Assembly: GCF_024500045.1 (NCBI RefSeq)
Contig: NZ_JTEO01000004.1
Span: 1-64,000 of the forward strand
Origin: Methanolobus chelungpuianus
GTDB taxonomy: Archaea > Halobacteriota > Methanosarcinia > Methanosarcinales > Methanosarcinaceae
Reading direction: 5' to 3'
DNA length: 64,000 bases
The notes under the pieces were generated by a model. That model saw only the letters and a list, made by a program, of their open reading frames with translations. It searched no databases and was not told the DNA's origin. Within the stretch, counting starts at the first letter, position 1, and each line of letters starts with the position of its first letter. The position numbers and the translations under genes are program-made. This document shows positions 17,968 through 27,100 of the stretch, one piece after another.

Positions 17968-18948
17968 TTAGGGTTTTGGAATATGCCTTTTCGTCCTTTC
18001 GTCTATCAGTTCCGAGAGCTCATCCCTTCCTGATAATTTATCCAGCTCTCTCTTTTCTATGAGGACGGTGTTCTCAACGTTCTGGGATTTTGTCTCCCCG
18101 TTGATAATGAACACCGATTTTGTCATGGTAACGCAGGAGATGCTGCTCATAAGGTCTGCACGCTTGATCATTGCGGTGCTGTAGCTGCTGATGCCAGTTA
18201 GGAGGGTATCGGAAGTATCCTTGGATATGGCCTTGAAAGGTGCCTGGGAGGTGGACATCACCTGGTATCCCAGGGCATGCAGCATATCCAGTATCCCGTC
18301 ATCAGGAGTATGCTTCTCAACCTTCGGCTCTGCTTCTGCAGGTATCTCTATCATTCCCTTATGTTTCTCGAAGCACTGGAGCAGGTCGATGGACCTGGCA
18401 AGGGCAACATCCAGCAGTTCCTCAAGCTGGAGGACTATATCTATAGATGCATCCATTCCTCCATCCTCATACTTGCTTATGGTCCTGCGTGAGACGCCAA
18501 GCTGGGAGGCCAGGGATCCAAGGGACATTGCTGTGCGCTGCCGGGCTTCCTTCAGCACATCTCCGTCTATCGAAACATAGAGCCCTCCCGGCGATGCTGA
18601 TACGAGCGGCGGCACGTTCTCAACAAAATAATCATAAAGTGTCTGGACATTCACCGCGGGTATGTCGTAGCGCATGTAAACCACACTGTCCTCCAGAAGC
18701 TGGTCCCTGGTCTTTGCTCCCACGAGCAGTGCAGACCCTCCCAGGCACCTGGCAAGATCCCTCATCTCCTTTGCTGTTTCCTCATTGAGGCCGTCAATAT
18801 TATACAGTACCTTGCAGAAAAGGAGGGTTTCGCCCTTCCTGGCGGCGAGATCAAAACTTCGCGGCCTGATGTTGCAGCGCTTTGAGACTACAAAACCTGC
18901 CTGCTTCAATACATCGACTATCTGATGTATTAAAATCTCTTTTGTCAT
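17968..18948 (-). CDS. archaeal HTH transcriptional regulator (COG1395 type)
   Basis: A 326-residue predicted DNA-binding protein of an archaea-specific family. Residues 1-110 form an Mrr/Rel-like alpha-beta domain (FDLAARKGETLLFCKVLYN). Residues 125-190 are a Cro/C1-type HTH (RQRTAMSLGSLASQLGVSRR, TISKYEDGG). The C-terminal 120 residues resemble a second sensor-like domain. It is the first gene of the purN-glyA-folD unit and may control it; this is inference from position. A TATA element on the minus strand at 18973-18984 would start transcription only a few bases before the ATG. Confidence 0.82.
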   Translation of the reverse strand: MTKEILIHQIVDVLKQAGFVVSKRCNIRPRSFDLAARKGETLLFCKVLYNIDGLNEETAKEMRDLARCLGGSALLVGAKTRDQLLEDSVVYMRYDIPAVNVQTLYDYFVENVPPLVSASPGGLYVSIDGDVLKEARQRTAMSLGSLASQLGVSRRTISKYEDGGMDASIDIVLQLEELLDVALARSIDLLQCFEKHKGMIEIPAEAEPKVEKHTPDDGILDMLHALGYQVMSTSQAPFKAISKDTSDTLLTGISSYSTAMIKRADLMSSISCVTMTKSVFIINGETKSQNVENTVLIEKRELDKLSGRDELSELIDERTKRHIPKP

Positions 18949-18972
18949 TACGGGTTAGCCTTTGTTTGCAGG

Positions 18973-18984
18973 TCTATATATATG
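18973..18984 (-). promoter_or_regulatory. TATA box of the regulator-purN-glyA-folD operon
   Basis: On the minus strand ATACATATATATAG is a strong archaeal TATA element centred about 30 bases upstream of the ATG at 18948, giving a nearly leaderless transcript. Being almost symmetric, it might also serve tiaS on the other strand. Confidence 0.5.
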
Positions 18985-19065
18985 TATCTCTTATCCGTGG
19001 CCTGCTCCGTGTGCGGACCATGCGGAACAGTTTAATTACAGGTATGAGTATGGGTTACCGATCCA

Positions 19066-20370
19066 ATGAACTCAGACCGTAAAAGGATCATCATCGGAAT
19101 TGATGATACCGATTCAAGGGAAGGGATGTGCACTACGTATCTGGGAGCCCTGCTCATGGAAGAGCTATGTGCTTTTGGCAGCCCCCTTGGCGAGCCCCTG
19201 CTGATCCGCCTCAATCCCACAATTCCCTATAAGACCAGAGGAAATGCTGCAGTGGCCTTGTGCTTTGAGTCAGACGAGCCTGAAAAGATTATCGGGCATG
19301 TGGTCTCCAGGGTATCTTCAATGTCAAGGATGGAATGCGAGAACACCAACCCGGGTGTCGTCTTTATCAGGGAAGTTGATTTTAAGGAAGCAAAGCCCCA
19401 GCTATCTGAGTTTTTCATTCGGGCTGTAAAGGATGTCATATCCATAGACGAAGCGAGAGCACTTGCAGAAAGCCTGGGCCTGGCCTTCAGGGCCTTCAAG
19501 AACGGACGCGGACTGATCGGAGCGCTTGCTGCCTGTGGTGCAATGCTTAATCAGGATTGGGAACACACTTATGAGTTCCTCACTTACAGGAAGGATGAGG
19601 CGTGCGGAACGAAACGCCTTGTGGACAATGAATCCCTCTTTGGGGCTGATTCGGAAACATATCCTGAAACATGGGATTCCGTGGACCGGTTCAACGAACT
19701 GGTCGTCTGTGTGCCCAGGTCTCCCGACCCGGTGCTATACGGCATCAGGGGAGATACCAGGGAGGCAGTTGAGAAAGCCGTGGCAATGGTCCGCTCTGAG
19801 GAGATCGAACGCTCTTGCATTTACAGAACAAACCAGGGAACGGACATGCACCTTATTCGTGCAGGTGGTGTGGACGATATCCTGGAAATGCACTCCTATA
19901 TGCTGGAGGGAACAGTCGTGTCCCCTGCAGTCACGATAAGGGGTGGCCATTCCATATTCATACTTGAGGATGATGCTGGCAGGACTATTGACTGCGCGGC
20001 CTTTGAGCCCACCAAGAACTTCAGGGAGGTGGTCCGCAGGCTCGTCCCCGGCGACCGGGTAGTCGTGTACGGCAGTGTCACCGAGGACACGCTGAATATA
20101 GAGAAGATATGTATCCTCTCTCTTGCAGATGTTTCTGAGGAGAGGAATCCCGCCTGTCCTTCCTGCGGTAAGAGAATGAAGTCAGCAGGATCGGGTCAGG
20201 GATACAGGTGTCGGAGATGCGCCACCTCAGCCGCCGAGACCGAGCTGGTGCCGCTTGAAAGGGACCTGGGGCCGGGATTCTACGAGGTCCCGCCATGTGC
20301 CAGGAGGCATCTCGCAAAGCCACTTGTAAGGTTCAGATGCCCGGAGTTCCCTGTTTTCCCCGGCAGATGA
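19066..20370 (+). CDS. tiaS: tRNA(Ile2) 2-agmatinylcytidine synthetase TiaS
   Basis: ATP-dependent enzyme that attaches agmatine to C34 of the AUA-reading isoleucine tRNA, essential for archaeal decoding. The 434 residues begin with the catalytic kinase-like domain (IIIGIDDTDSREGMCTTYLG), then YKTRGNAAVAL, KNGRGLIGALAACGAML, and the TYRTNQGTD-type segment (here IYRTNQGTDMHL). They continue into an OB fold (TIRGGHSIFILEDD) and a C-terminal zinc ribbon (CPSCGKRM and CRRC). Length and order of domains match the family. Its stop is immediately followed by the convergent nadE stop. Confidence 0.95.
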   Translation: MNSDRKRIIIGIDDTDSREGMCTTYLGALLMEELCAFGSPLGEPLLIRLNPTIPYKTRGNAAVALCFESDEPEKIIGHVVSRVSSMSRMECENTNPGVVFIREVDFKEAKPQLSEFFIRAVKDVISIDEARALAESLGLAFRAFKNGRGLIGALAACGAMLNQDWEHTYEFLTYRKDEACGTKRLVDNESLFGADSETYPETWDSVDRFNELVVCVPRSPDPVLYGIRGDTREAVEKAVAMVRSEEIERSCIYRTNQGTDMHLIRAGGVDDILEMHSYMLEGTVVSPAVTIRGGHSIFILEDDAGRTIDCAAFEPTKNFREVVRRLVPGDRVVVYGSVTEDTLNIEKICILSLADVSEERNPACPSCGKRMKSAGSGQGYRCRRCATSAAETELVPLERDLGPGFYEVPPCARRHLAKPLVRFRCPEFPVFPGR

Positions 20371-21168
20371 TCAGACAGTAATATACGAGACCCTCAGCTC
20401 ATCCAGCTCCGGCATTGGAGGGGCTTTCCTTTTATGGAGGTTCCCATGGATGCGCGCAAGTACGGAATCTCTCTGCTGCGGCGTCATGCCAAGTGTGTTC
20501 TGCGCCACCTGCGGTCTCTCTCCCTCCAGCAGCATTTCCAGGAACCTGTCCACAGTCTCGTATGTGATCCCAAGATCGGCCTCATCTGTCTGTCCTGCCC
20601 AGAGTCCGGCTGAAGGTGCTTTTTCAATGATTCCCTGCGGAACTCCGATAACGCGTGACATCTCCCTGACCTCGGTCTTGTACAGATCCCCGATGGGCTC
20701 AAGATCCACCCCGCCATCACCATATTTTGTGAAATATCCCAGCAGCAGTTCGGTCTTATTGCCTGTACCCACCACCAGTCTCTGCATCGTATTGGCATAA
20801 TAGTACAGTATCGACATGCGTACCCTGGCTTTCAGGTTGCCGTTCGCATGACGGAAGTCCTGTCCGCTTTCCGGGACAGCCTCCATGAAAGCTCTCAGAG
20901 GACCGGATATGTCTATTGTCCTGAACTCGATCCCAAGACGCTCAGCCACCTCCGTGGCATCCAGGACATCTTCTGCAGGAGTGAGGTTGATCTCCGGAAG
21001 ATGGACCCCCAGCACATTCTCCTTCCCGAGCGCCTCCACGCAGAGATATGCTGTCAGCGCAGAATCAATGCCTCCGCTGATCCCTACGACAGCCCCTTTG
21101 CATCCTGCCTCCTTCACGCTTTCCCTGATGAACTTCACGATAGTCTCTTTAGCTTTGCCAATATCCAT
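20371..21168 (-). CDS. nadE: NH3-dependent NAD+ synthetase NadE
   Basis: Amidates nicotinic acid adenine dinucleotide to NAD+ with ATP and ammonia. The 265-residue protein has the PP-loop GISGGIDSALTAYL, followed by VLGVHLPE, VGTGNKTELLLGYFTKYGDG and KAPSAGLWAGQTDE, typical of the archaeal single-domain form without a glutaminase. I place the start at the ATG at 21168; an upstream in-frame extension of 23 codons has no family counterpart. It is convergent and abutting with tiaS and divergent from nob1. Confidence 0.93.
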   Translation of the reverse strand: MDIGKAKETIVKFIRESVKEAGCKGAVVGISGGIDSALTAYLCVEALGKENVLGVHLPEINLTPAEDVLDATEVAERLGIEFRTIDISGPLRAFMEAVPESGQDFRHANGNLKARVRMSILYYYANTMQRLVVGTGNKTELLLGYFTKYGDGGVDLEPIGDLYKTEVREMSRVIGVPQGIIEKAPSAGLWAGQTDEADLGITYETVDRFLEMLLEGERPQVAQNTLGMTPQQRDSVLARIHGNLHKRKAPPMPELDELRVSYITV

Positions 21169-21271
21169 ATTATCATGACCGGATCTTTTTAAGGGACTAT
21201 CAGCGGTCAGGTTTATCTTTTTTGCCCTGGCATCCAAAGAATTAATCTGCTCAGGCCCTCTATACTGAGCG

Positions 21272-21748
21272 ATGATCTACATCGCTGATTCGGCAGTCTT
21301 TATAATGGGAAAGGATATCGACCCTTCCACGCTGGTAACTGTAAGCTCGGTGGCGGGAGAGCTCAGGAGCCATGAGGCTTCCATGAGGTTCGAGCTCGCT
21401 CTTGAGGGTGGGGCACGCGTGGAGGCTGTTGACCCCGTCCTGAGGCAACAGGTGGTCTGTGCTGCTGGCAGCACAAAGGACTCTGAGGAGCTGTCCTCAA
21501 CTGACATCGATGTGCTCGCAAAGGCACTTGAATATGGGGAGAGCGCTGTCCTCCTGACAGACGATTATGCCGTGCAGAACACAGCAAGCGTGCTTGGCAT
21601 CAGATTCCTGCCCGTGGTGCAGAAGAAGATAAAGGACGTGCTGGTGTGGGAAAAGGAGTGTTTTGGGTGTCGCAGGCGTTTCCCGTCAGGCGATGTCTGT
21701 CCGGTGTGCGGTTCGGAGCTGAGAAAGAAGCGTAAAAGAAAAATATAA
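21272..21748 (+). CDS. nob1: rRNA maturation endonuclease Nob1 (PIN domain plus zinc ribbon)
   Basis: A 158-residue archaeal Nob1, which cuts the pre-16S rRNA at its 3' end during small-subunit maturation. Acidic residues of the PIN site are in IADSAVF, the GELRSHE turn, STDIDVLAKAL and LLTDDYAVQN. The C-terminal zinc ribbon has CFGC and CPVC, followed by a strongly basic tail (RKKRKRKI). The size is normal for archaea. It is followed by gfcR after 53 bases on the same strand. Confidence 0.93.
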   Translation: MIYIADSAVFIMGKDIDPSTLVTVSSVAGELRSHEASMRFELALEGGARVEAVDPVLRQQVVCAAGSTKDSEELSSTDIDVLAKALEYGESAVLLTDDYAVQNTASVLGIRFLPVVQKKIKDVLVWEKECFGCRRRFPSGDVCPVCGSELRKKRKRKI

Positions 21749-21801
21749 CATGTCTGACATACATAAGGAAGAAATGAATCATCCAGAATAGCGGGGTTCA
21801 C

Positions 21802-22413
21802 ATGAAGAATATTGATAAATTGATCCAGAAGGCTGTGGAGTTGCAGGCAAACGGGCTCGTTACAAGGCAGATAGCAGACGAACTTAATGTTTCCAGGGAC
21901 ACGGTGACCTGGCTGTTAACACGTTCCAAGAAGGAGGAAACTTCCCCTGCTCCCAAGGATATCTCCGTGAACTGGAGCGGAATAGGCAAGAGTGCTTTCA
22001 GACTACGCCACATAGGTATCGCCCTCTGCGACATGGTCATCGAGACGCTGGAACATGCAGACACCGAGGCAGATGTGATAGTGGGTATAGGACTGAGTGG
22101 TGTTCCTCTCGCAAGCCTCATGGCCGACGAGCTGGAGCTCGAACTTTCCGTATATCACTCGTACAATGAACAGAGCGATCAGTCCCAGGTCAGGGGTGCC
22201 TTCAGCAGGAACTTTGCAAGCATCAAGGACAAGAGATGCATCATCGTTGACGATGTCATCACAAGCGGAAGCACTGTGAGCGATGTAGTGGCTCACCTGC
22301 GCAGCGCCGGTGCAAAGCCCATAGCCATCGCAGTGCTCGTGGACAAGAGCGGCTCTGAAACGATATCTGAAGTACCTGTAAGCTCTCTTGTGCGTATTGT
22401 CCGCGTGGACTGA
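21802..22413 (+). CDS. gfcR: GfcR-type regulator (HTH plus orotate phosphoribosyltransferase-like domain)
   Basis: A 203-residue protein. An N-terminal helix-turn-helix ([21 protein letters not shown]) is fused to a type I phosphoribosyltransferase domain with the PRPP signature [13 protein letters not shown]. The family is annotated as PyrE-like in methanogens and as the sugar-pathway activator GfcR in haloarchaea. Here there are no sugar genes nearby, so the effector and targets are unknown. Catalytic PRT activity cannot be excluded. The position behind nob1 suggests co-transcription. Confidence 0.85.
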   Translation: MKNIDKLIQKAVELQANGLVTRQIADELNVSRDTVTWLLTRSKKEETSPAPKDISVNWSGIGKSAFRLRHIGIALCDMVIETLEHADTEADVIVGIGLSGVPLASLMADELELELSVYHSYNEQSDQSQVRGAFSRNFASIKDKRCIIVDDVITSGSTVSDVVAHLRSAGAKPIAIAVLVDKSGSETISEVPVSSLVRIVRVD

Positions 22414-22479
22414 CCCTCTAAGCGGAACGGTCCGGGGACTTAAAATAAGCGAGATTTAAACTAAAAGGGCGTAGAAGTA

Positions 22480-24603
22480 TCATTCCACTTCTACCGCACC
22501 TATCTTTTCAGCGAGTTTCGAGAGCACTTCGGTGCGCATCCCTTCTACGAATTTGATGCTGCCTACAACAAGGTGCCCTCCTCCGTTAACGCCCCCGCCC
22601 CTTACCTCTTCGTGGAGTTCCCTGACCATGCGCGGGATGTTCATCTTGACACCCCTTGACCTTATTACGGCAAAGTCCGGCCCGTAACCCAGTGTAATGA
22701 CAGGCTTTCCTTCATACTTACGGCACAGCTGGTCGTGCACTTCCCCGGATGTCTTTCCGGGAGGCGGGAAGGTAAACGTGTGGGCATAGTTCTCCACATC
22801 AAGGACATTGAGCAGCGCTCCGTTGGGAAGTGTCTGTGTTTTGACATGTGACATGCATACATCTATCTGCTCGTCTATCATCTCGTTGGCCTGCTCGCAA
22901 AGCACCTTTACAAGCTTCCTGTGTATCTTTTCGTCTCCAAAATTGAGGATATCGTCAATTATGCCTTTTCCGTTGTTGAACTTTAACCAGTAAGCTTCAA
23001 AGTCCAGTGCAAGGGCCATGTCCTTCAGGTCCTGCAGGCTGTACTTATCGGACACCATCCGGATGTACTCTTTCGCTTCAGGCGCTTCCGAACGGTCGCC
23101 CACGGCAGCCACAGCTGGCAGGTGCCTGATGTCTTTCTCCACATCCATGTTGATCATGCGTGCCAGTTCGGTACAGAGCATCCCGGCCGTTATGCCAAAG
23201 TCCCCGCCCACATGCGCCGGGTTGACGTGTGCTACCAGGAACTCGTCAACCTCGTCATCCGGGTGGTGGTGATCCACAACTATCATCCTGATGCCATAAA
23301 CGCCGGCCTGTCTCATTGCAGGTATGTTCTCTATCGAAGAGCCGTTGTCGACACTGACCACAAGCGGCATCTTCTGTCCGTGGCGCATCGTATCCTCAAG
23401 CGCGAAGCTGATATCACGCACAACATCGGCCATCTCATAGAAAGGCGCCTTTGAGGGAGCCCTCTTGTAGAAGTAATACTCGCCGTCCTGTCCGTTCACC
23501 TCCTTGATCAGGGGAACTACGGCTTTTTCAATCGCCATGGCTGCTGTCATGCCGTCAGCATCTGCATGGTGGCGGAGCAATATAGGTACGGAAGTGATTA
23601 TTGCCTTACGGATCTCCTTTGCAACCCTGCGCATGGCCGGCCTTAGCCTCTCAAGCACCTCACTCTCGACCATATACTGGATATCATGCGGCTCCGCCCT
23701 TCTGTCAAGGGCTGCCTCGATGCGCCTGCGTATATCTCCCTCTTTAGGGCCGCTGAGTTTCTTGAGGCTCTTGATCTCCAGCTGCACGCTGTCCCCGCGG
23801 GCTGTGATCTCTCCTGTGGCGGAGACTATCATATCTGAGTTGATGTGCGGGTATGCCCTCTCGCCGGCGCTCTCAAAAGCAGCTGCGGATATCTGGCCCG
23901 TTTCGTCTGCGATGGTGAATATGGTAGGACCTGCTGTCTGCTTGACCTGTATGACCTCGCCTTCCACCCTCACGCTAGTCCCGACGAGCTTCTGGACCTC
24001 CGAGGCAAGCTTTACGGGCAGGTCCTTTTCAAGCTCCACGGTCTGGTACTCCTTGAGCTTACGTGGCACAAGGTCCATCTTCCCTTTGGGCTTGATCTCC
24101 TTGACAGAAACTATGACATCTTCGCCAACTTTAAGCTCTTCTTTCATATTGCTTGAGTGAATGAGTCCTCTGAGGTTGGAATTAAGATCCACGAAGACCC
24201 CGAAATCTGCAATGTTCCTCACAACGGCATGGTAGAGCTTTCCAACTTCCAGCTCTTCAATATTACATGAATCGTCCAGCTTGTACACGATCTGTTTTTT
24301 CGCACATGAGGGACAGACCTCTTCCCCGTTGTACAGGCCCTCGGTAGCCACTCCGCAGATCCTGCACTTGTAAAAAGCACCCTTTCCGGAACAGACAGTG
24401 CACTGCTCTGTCAACTCTATCTCGCCTGCACCACTGCACTTACTGCAGTTGGAGCCGTTCCTGAGAAAACTTCCCATATCTTTTTCCGAAAGCTTCATCA
24501 GGTCGACTGACTTGGACTTCCCTGCTCCCTTGCAATCAGGGCATTTCTTTGAGCCGACGACCTTGTATCCTTTTCCGCCGCACTCCTTACATTTTTCGCT
24601 CAT
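22480..24603 (-). CDS. archaeal DHH-family RecJ-like phosphoesterase with DnaJ-type zinc finger (COG1107)
   Basis: A 707-residue multidomain protein. Residues 1-110 hold four CXXCXGXG-type repeats (CKECGGKGY, CPDCKGAG, CSKCSGAGE, CTVCSGKG) and a further Cys ribbon. An S1 RNA-binding domain follows (VRNIADFGVFVDLNSNLRGL), then an OB fold, then the DHH nuclease core with HHADADGMTAA, VVSVDNGSS, VVDHHHPDD and a C-terminal GGGVNGGGHLVVGS typical of DHHA1. This order defines an archaea-specific RecJ-like family with suspected nucleic-acid exonuclease activity. I start at the ATG at 24603, directly before the first zinc finger; 48 upstream in-frame codons look like leader. The TATA sequence near 24662-24670 fits this start. 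Confidence 0.87.
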   Translation of the reverse strand: MSEKCKECGGKGYKVVGSKKCPDCKGAGKSKSVDLMKLSEKDMGSFLRNGSNCSKCSGAGEIELTEQCTVCSGKGAFYKCRICGVATEGLYNGEEVCPSCAKKQIVYKLDDSCNIEELEVGKLYHAVVRNIADFGVFVDLNSNLRGLIHSSNMKEELKVGEDVIVSVKEIKPKGKMDLVPRKLKEYQTVELEKDLPVKLASEVQKLVGTSVRVEGEVIQVKQTAGPTIFTIADETGQISAAAFESAGERAYPHINSDMIVSATGEITARGDSVQLEIKSLKKLSGPKEGDIRRRIEAALDRRAEPHDIQYMVESEVLERLRPAMRRVAKEIRKAIITSVPILLRHHADADGMTAAMAIEKAVVPLIKEVNGQDGEYYFYKRAPSKAPFYEMADVVRDISFALEDTMRHGQKMPLVVSVDNGSSIENIPAMRQAGVYGIRMIVVDHHHPDDEVDEFLVAHVNPAHVGGDFGITAGMLCTELARMINMDVEKDIRHLPAVAAVGDRSEAPEAKEYIRMVSDKYSLQDLKDMALALDFEAYWLKFNNGKGIIDDILNFGDEKIHRKLVKVLCEQANEMIDEQIDVCMSHVKTQTLPNGALLNVLDVENYAHTFTFPPPGKTSGEVHDQLCRKYEGKPVITLGYGPDFAVIRSRGVKMNIPRMVRELHEEVRGGGVNGGGHLVVGSIKFVEGMRTEVLSKLAEKIGAVEVE

Positions 24604-24975
24604 TGTATCAAATCCTAAAAGGCATATATCTGATTTATGTCTTTGCTTCAGATAAGGGTCATTTATATATCTTTCATTACTATCCAAGTTATCTGATGTC
24701 GTTTTTTCACGCAACTGTTTGAAATTGTTAACGGCAAAATCAATCACATTAATAAGCCATAAGTTAGATTATTGTTATCGGGTCTGAACTTTATTGTCAA
24801 AATAACAATTCGTATCATGCTTTCGTGTACATCCCCTCAAACAAGGTTCAGGCCCATCTCCTATCAGATCCTTCAAAGCTGCCGTAAAAGGTAAGCGATG
24901 TCTTTTTAATACCCTGGCTCGTTTTAGTTATTGTGCTAGCAAGCTTTTTCTAATCTCCACAGGAGCATCGATAAA
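24604..24975. other. divergent intergenic region
   Basis: The left part holds the TATA box of the DHH gene (24662-24670, minus strand) and its roughly 35-nt leader. The right part leads to the stomatin gene, with a TATA-like tttttaatacc near 24903 and the RBS AGGAG at about 24960. No gene is visible between. Confidence 0.5.
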
Positions 24976-25743
24976 ATGGTATTGGAACAAATCACAATCA
25001 TTACAGCAGTCTTTATTATCTTTATCCTTTCAAAGGCAATACAGATTGTCAAGGAATACGAACGTGTAGTTATTTTCCGTCTTGGAAGACTAAGCGGAGT
25101 GAAAGGTCCCGGCCTGTTCTTCATTATCCCTATTATAGATACTGTGGTAAAAGTGGATCTGCGTGTGGTCACCATTGATGTTCCCAAGCAGGCTGTCATC
25201 ACCAGGGATAACGTTACAGTTGCCGTTGATGCAGTCGTGTACTATAAGGTTATCGATCCCTCAAGGGCTGTAAACGAAGTTGAGAATTACAAGTATGCAA
25301 CATCCACCCTCTCACAGACGACACTGCGTGACGTTATAGGCCAGATCGACCTTGACGATGTCCTGTCCAAGAGAGACGAGATCAACCTGAGCATTCAGGA
25401 ATCGCTGGATATCTCCACGGACCCATGGGGTATCAAGGTAACAGGTGTGACCCTCAGGGATGTCAGCATTGACGATACGATGCTGCGTGCTATTGCAAAG
25501 CAGGCAGAGGCAGAGCGTGAGAAGCGTGCCCGTATCATCCTTGCAGACGGTGAGTTCATCGCAGCCGAGAAGATGAGGCAGGCTGCCAGCCTATACGAGG
25601 AAGTGCCTGTCACTATCAAGCTCAGGGAACTCCAGACACTGGCAGAGATAGCAAGGGAGCGCAACATGATAGTTGTGGCGAACTCCATCGAGATGGGGGA
25701 GATCGCAGCCATGTCCAAGGCTCTCCAGAACAAGCCCAAATAA
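24976..25743 (+). CDS. stomatin/prohibitin-family (SPFH) membrane protein
   Basis: A 255-residue SPFH protein with one N-terminal membrane helix (ITIITAVFIIFILSKAI). The band-7 domain follows (YERVVIFRLGRLSGVKGPGL, VDLRVVTIDVPKQAVITRDN, VTGVTLRDVSID), then a Glu/Arg/Ala-rich coiled coil (KQAEAEREKRARIILADGE). The downstream gene, 24 bases on, encodes the matching NfeD-type serine protease, the classical archaeal partner that cleaves the stomatin C-terminus in Pyrococcus. The pair probably organises membrane microdomains. Confidence 0.92.
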   Translation: MVLEQITIITAVFIIFILSKAIQIVKEYERVVIFRLGRLSGVKGPGLFFIIPIIDTVVKVDLRVVTIDVPKQAVITRDNVTVAVDAVVYYKVIDPSRAVNEVENYKYATSTLSQTTLRDVIGQIDLDDVLSKRDEINLSIQESLDISTDPWGIKVTGVTLRDVSIDDTMLRAIAKQAEAEREKRARIILADGEFIAAEKMRQAASLYEEVPVTIKLRELQTLAEIARERNMIVVANSIEMGEIAAMSKALQNKPK

Positions 25744-25767
25744 GACCGCATGAAATAAGGGAAGACC

Positions 25768-27099
25768 ATGAATTTCCAAAACAGGCTTCCTGTAAGCCTT
25801 CTTTTTCTTTTTATCCTGAGTGCGGTCCTTATCTCCCCGGCAATGTCCCAGGAAAGCGGGAGCGTGCTGGTGCTTGAGATATCGGGAGCCATAACCCCGG
25901 TCACGGATGACATAGTCGCTGACGCTATATCGATAGCAGAGGCTGAAGGCCACCAGGCGCTTATCATCACCCTCAACACGCCGGGCGGGGGACTGGATGA
26001 AACGCTCAGGATAACCGAGATGATACCGCAGACAAGCGTGCCTGTGATAGGATATGTATACCCTGAAGGTACACAGGCCTGGTCGGCAGGAACCCTCATA
26101 CTTATAAGCACTGATGTCGCCGCAATGGCCCCTTTTACAGTAATAGGCTCGGCCCAGCCTGTAAGCATGACTCCCAGCGGCTCGGAACCTGTCACTGATA
26201 CCAAGATAGTCAACGCTCTTGTGGAAAGGGCGACCGAGAATGCCAGGATGCACGGCAGGAACGAGACCGCAGCCAGGGAGTTCATCACCGAGAACCTCAA
26301 CCTCAATGCCCAAACAGCTCTTGATTATGAGGTGATAGAGTACGTTGCACCATCCATGGAGGACCTGCTTGTGCAGGTGAACGGACTGGATGTGAAGGGC
26401 AGTACTCTCCAGACCGCCGGTTCTGATATTGTTTACTACGAGGCCCCTATCAGGCTCGCTTTTATGAACATCATATCAAATCCCGTTGTATCTTCCCTGC
26501 TGCTGCTGCTCGGAGTCTATGCTGTTATCTTCGGGATATCAAACCCCGGCTTCGGTGCAGAGATATTCGGGGTCGTTGCCATTGTAATGGCACTGATAGG
26601 CACAGGCTTTGACGTGAACATAGGCGCAGTCTTCCTGATACTGGTAGGCGTGGCTCTCCTTGCCCTGGAACTGCAGTCGCCGGGCATAGGGGTCTTTGGC
26701 ATAGCAGGAATGGTATGCATAGTGGCAGGGAGCATACTGCTTGCTCCGACCGAATTCCCGCGTAACTATTCACCTGCGGAGTTCCAGAGGACAGTTGTTG
26801 TCACGGTGGTGGTCCCCACAATACTCGTGGGCCTGTTCCTGCTGTTCGCAATGTACAAGGTACTTGAGGTAAGGAAGCGCAAGCCGCAGTTCGGCGGGCT
26901 GCTGGGGGAGACCGCAGTCGTCCATAAGCCTATATCCCCGGAACAGGCGGGCTACGTTATCCACAGGGGAGAATACTGGAAGGCGCGCTCCCCGGAGGCG
27001 CTGGAAAAAGGTGAAAAGGTCGTCATCCTGGAAAAGGATGGCGTGATGCTGACGGTGGAAAGACTGAGAAGTGAGGCCGGGCAAGCCGGAAAGGAGTAG
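25768..27099 (+). CDS. NfeD-type membrane-bound serine protease (ClpP class)
   Basis: A 443-residue protein. A signal-anchor N-terminus precedes a ClpP-like protease domain of about 200 residues. The Ser nucleophile is expected in GTQAWSAGTLIL, and the GGGLDETLRI segment corresponds to the usual substrate groove. Then come four to five membrane helices (about residues 235-365) and a C-terminal OB-fold NfeD domain (FGGLLGETAVVHKPISPEQ). This is the 1510-N-type arrangement. It is translated from the operon with the SPFH gene and ends one base before the convergent PurM-like gene. Confidence 0.9.
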   Translation: MNFQNRLPVSLLFLFILSAVLISPAMSQESGSVLVLEISGAITPVTDDIVADAISIAEAEGHQALIITLNTPGGGLDETLRITEMIPQTSVPVIGYVYPEGTQAWSAGTLILISTDVAAMAPFTVIGSAQPVSMTPSGSEPVTDTKIVNALVERATENARMHGRNETAAREFITENLNLNAQTALDYEVIEYVAPSMEDLLVQVNGLDVKGSTLQTAGSDIVYYEAPIRLAFMNIISNPVVSSLLLLLGVYAVIFGISNPGFGAEIFGVVAIVMALIGTGFDVNIGAVFLILVGVALLALELQSPGIGVFGIAGMVCIVAGSILLAPTEFPRNYSPAEFQRTVVVTVVVPTILVGLFLLFAMYKVLEVRKRKPQFGGLLGETAVVHKPISPEQAGYVIHRGEYWKARSPEALEKGEKVVILEKDGVMLTVERLRSEAGQAGKE

Positions 27100-27100
27100 C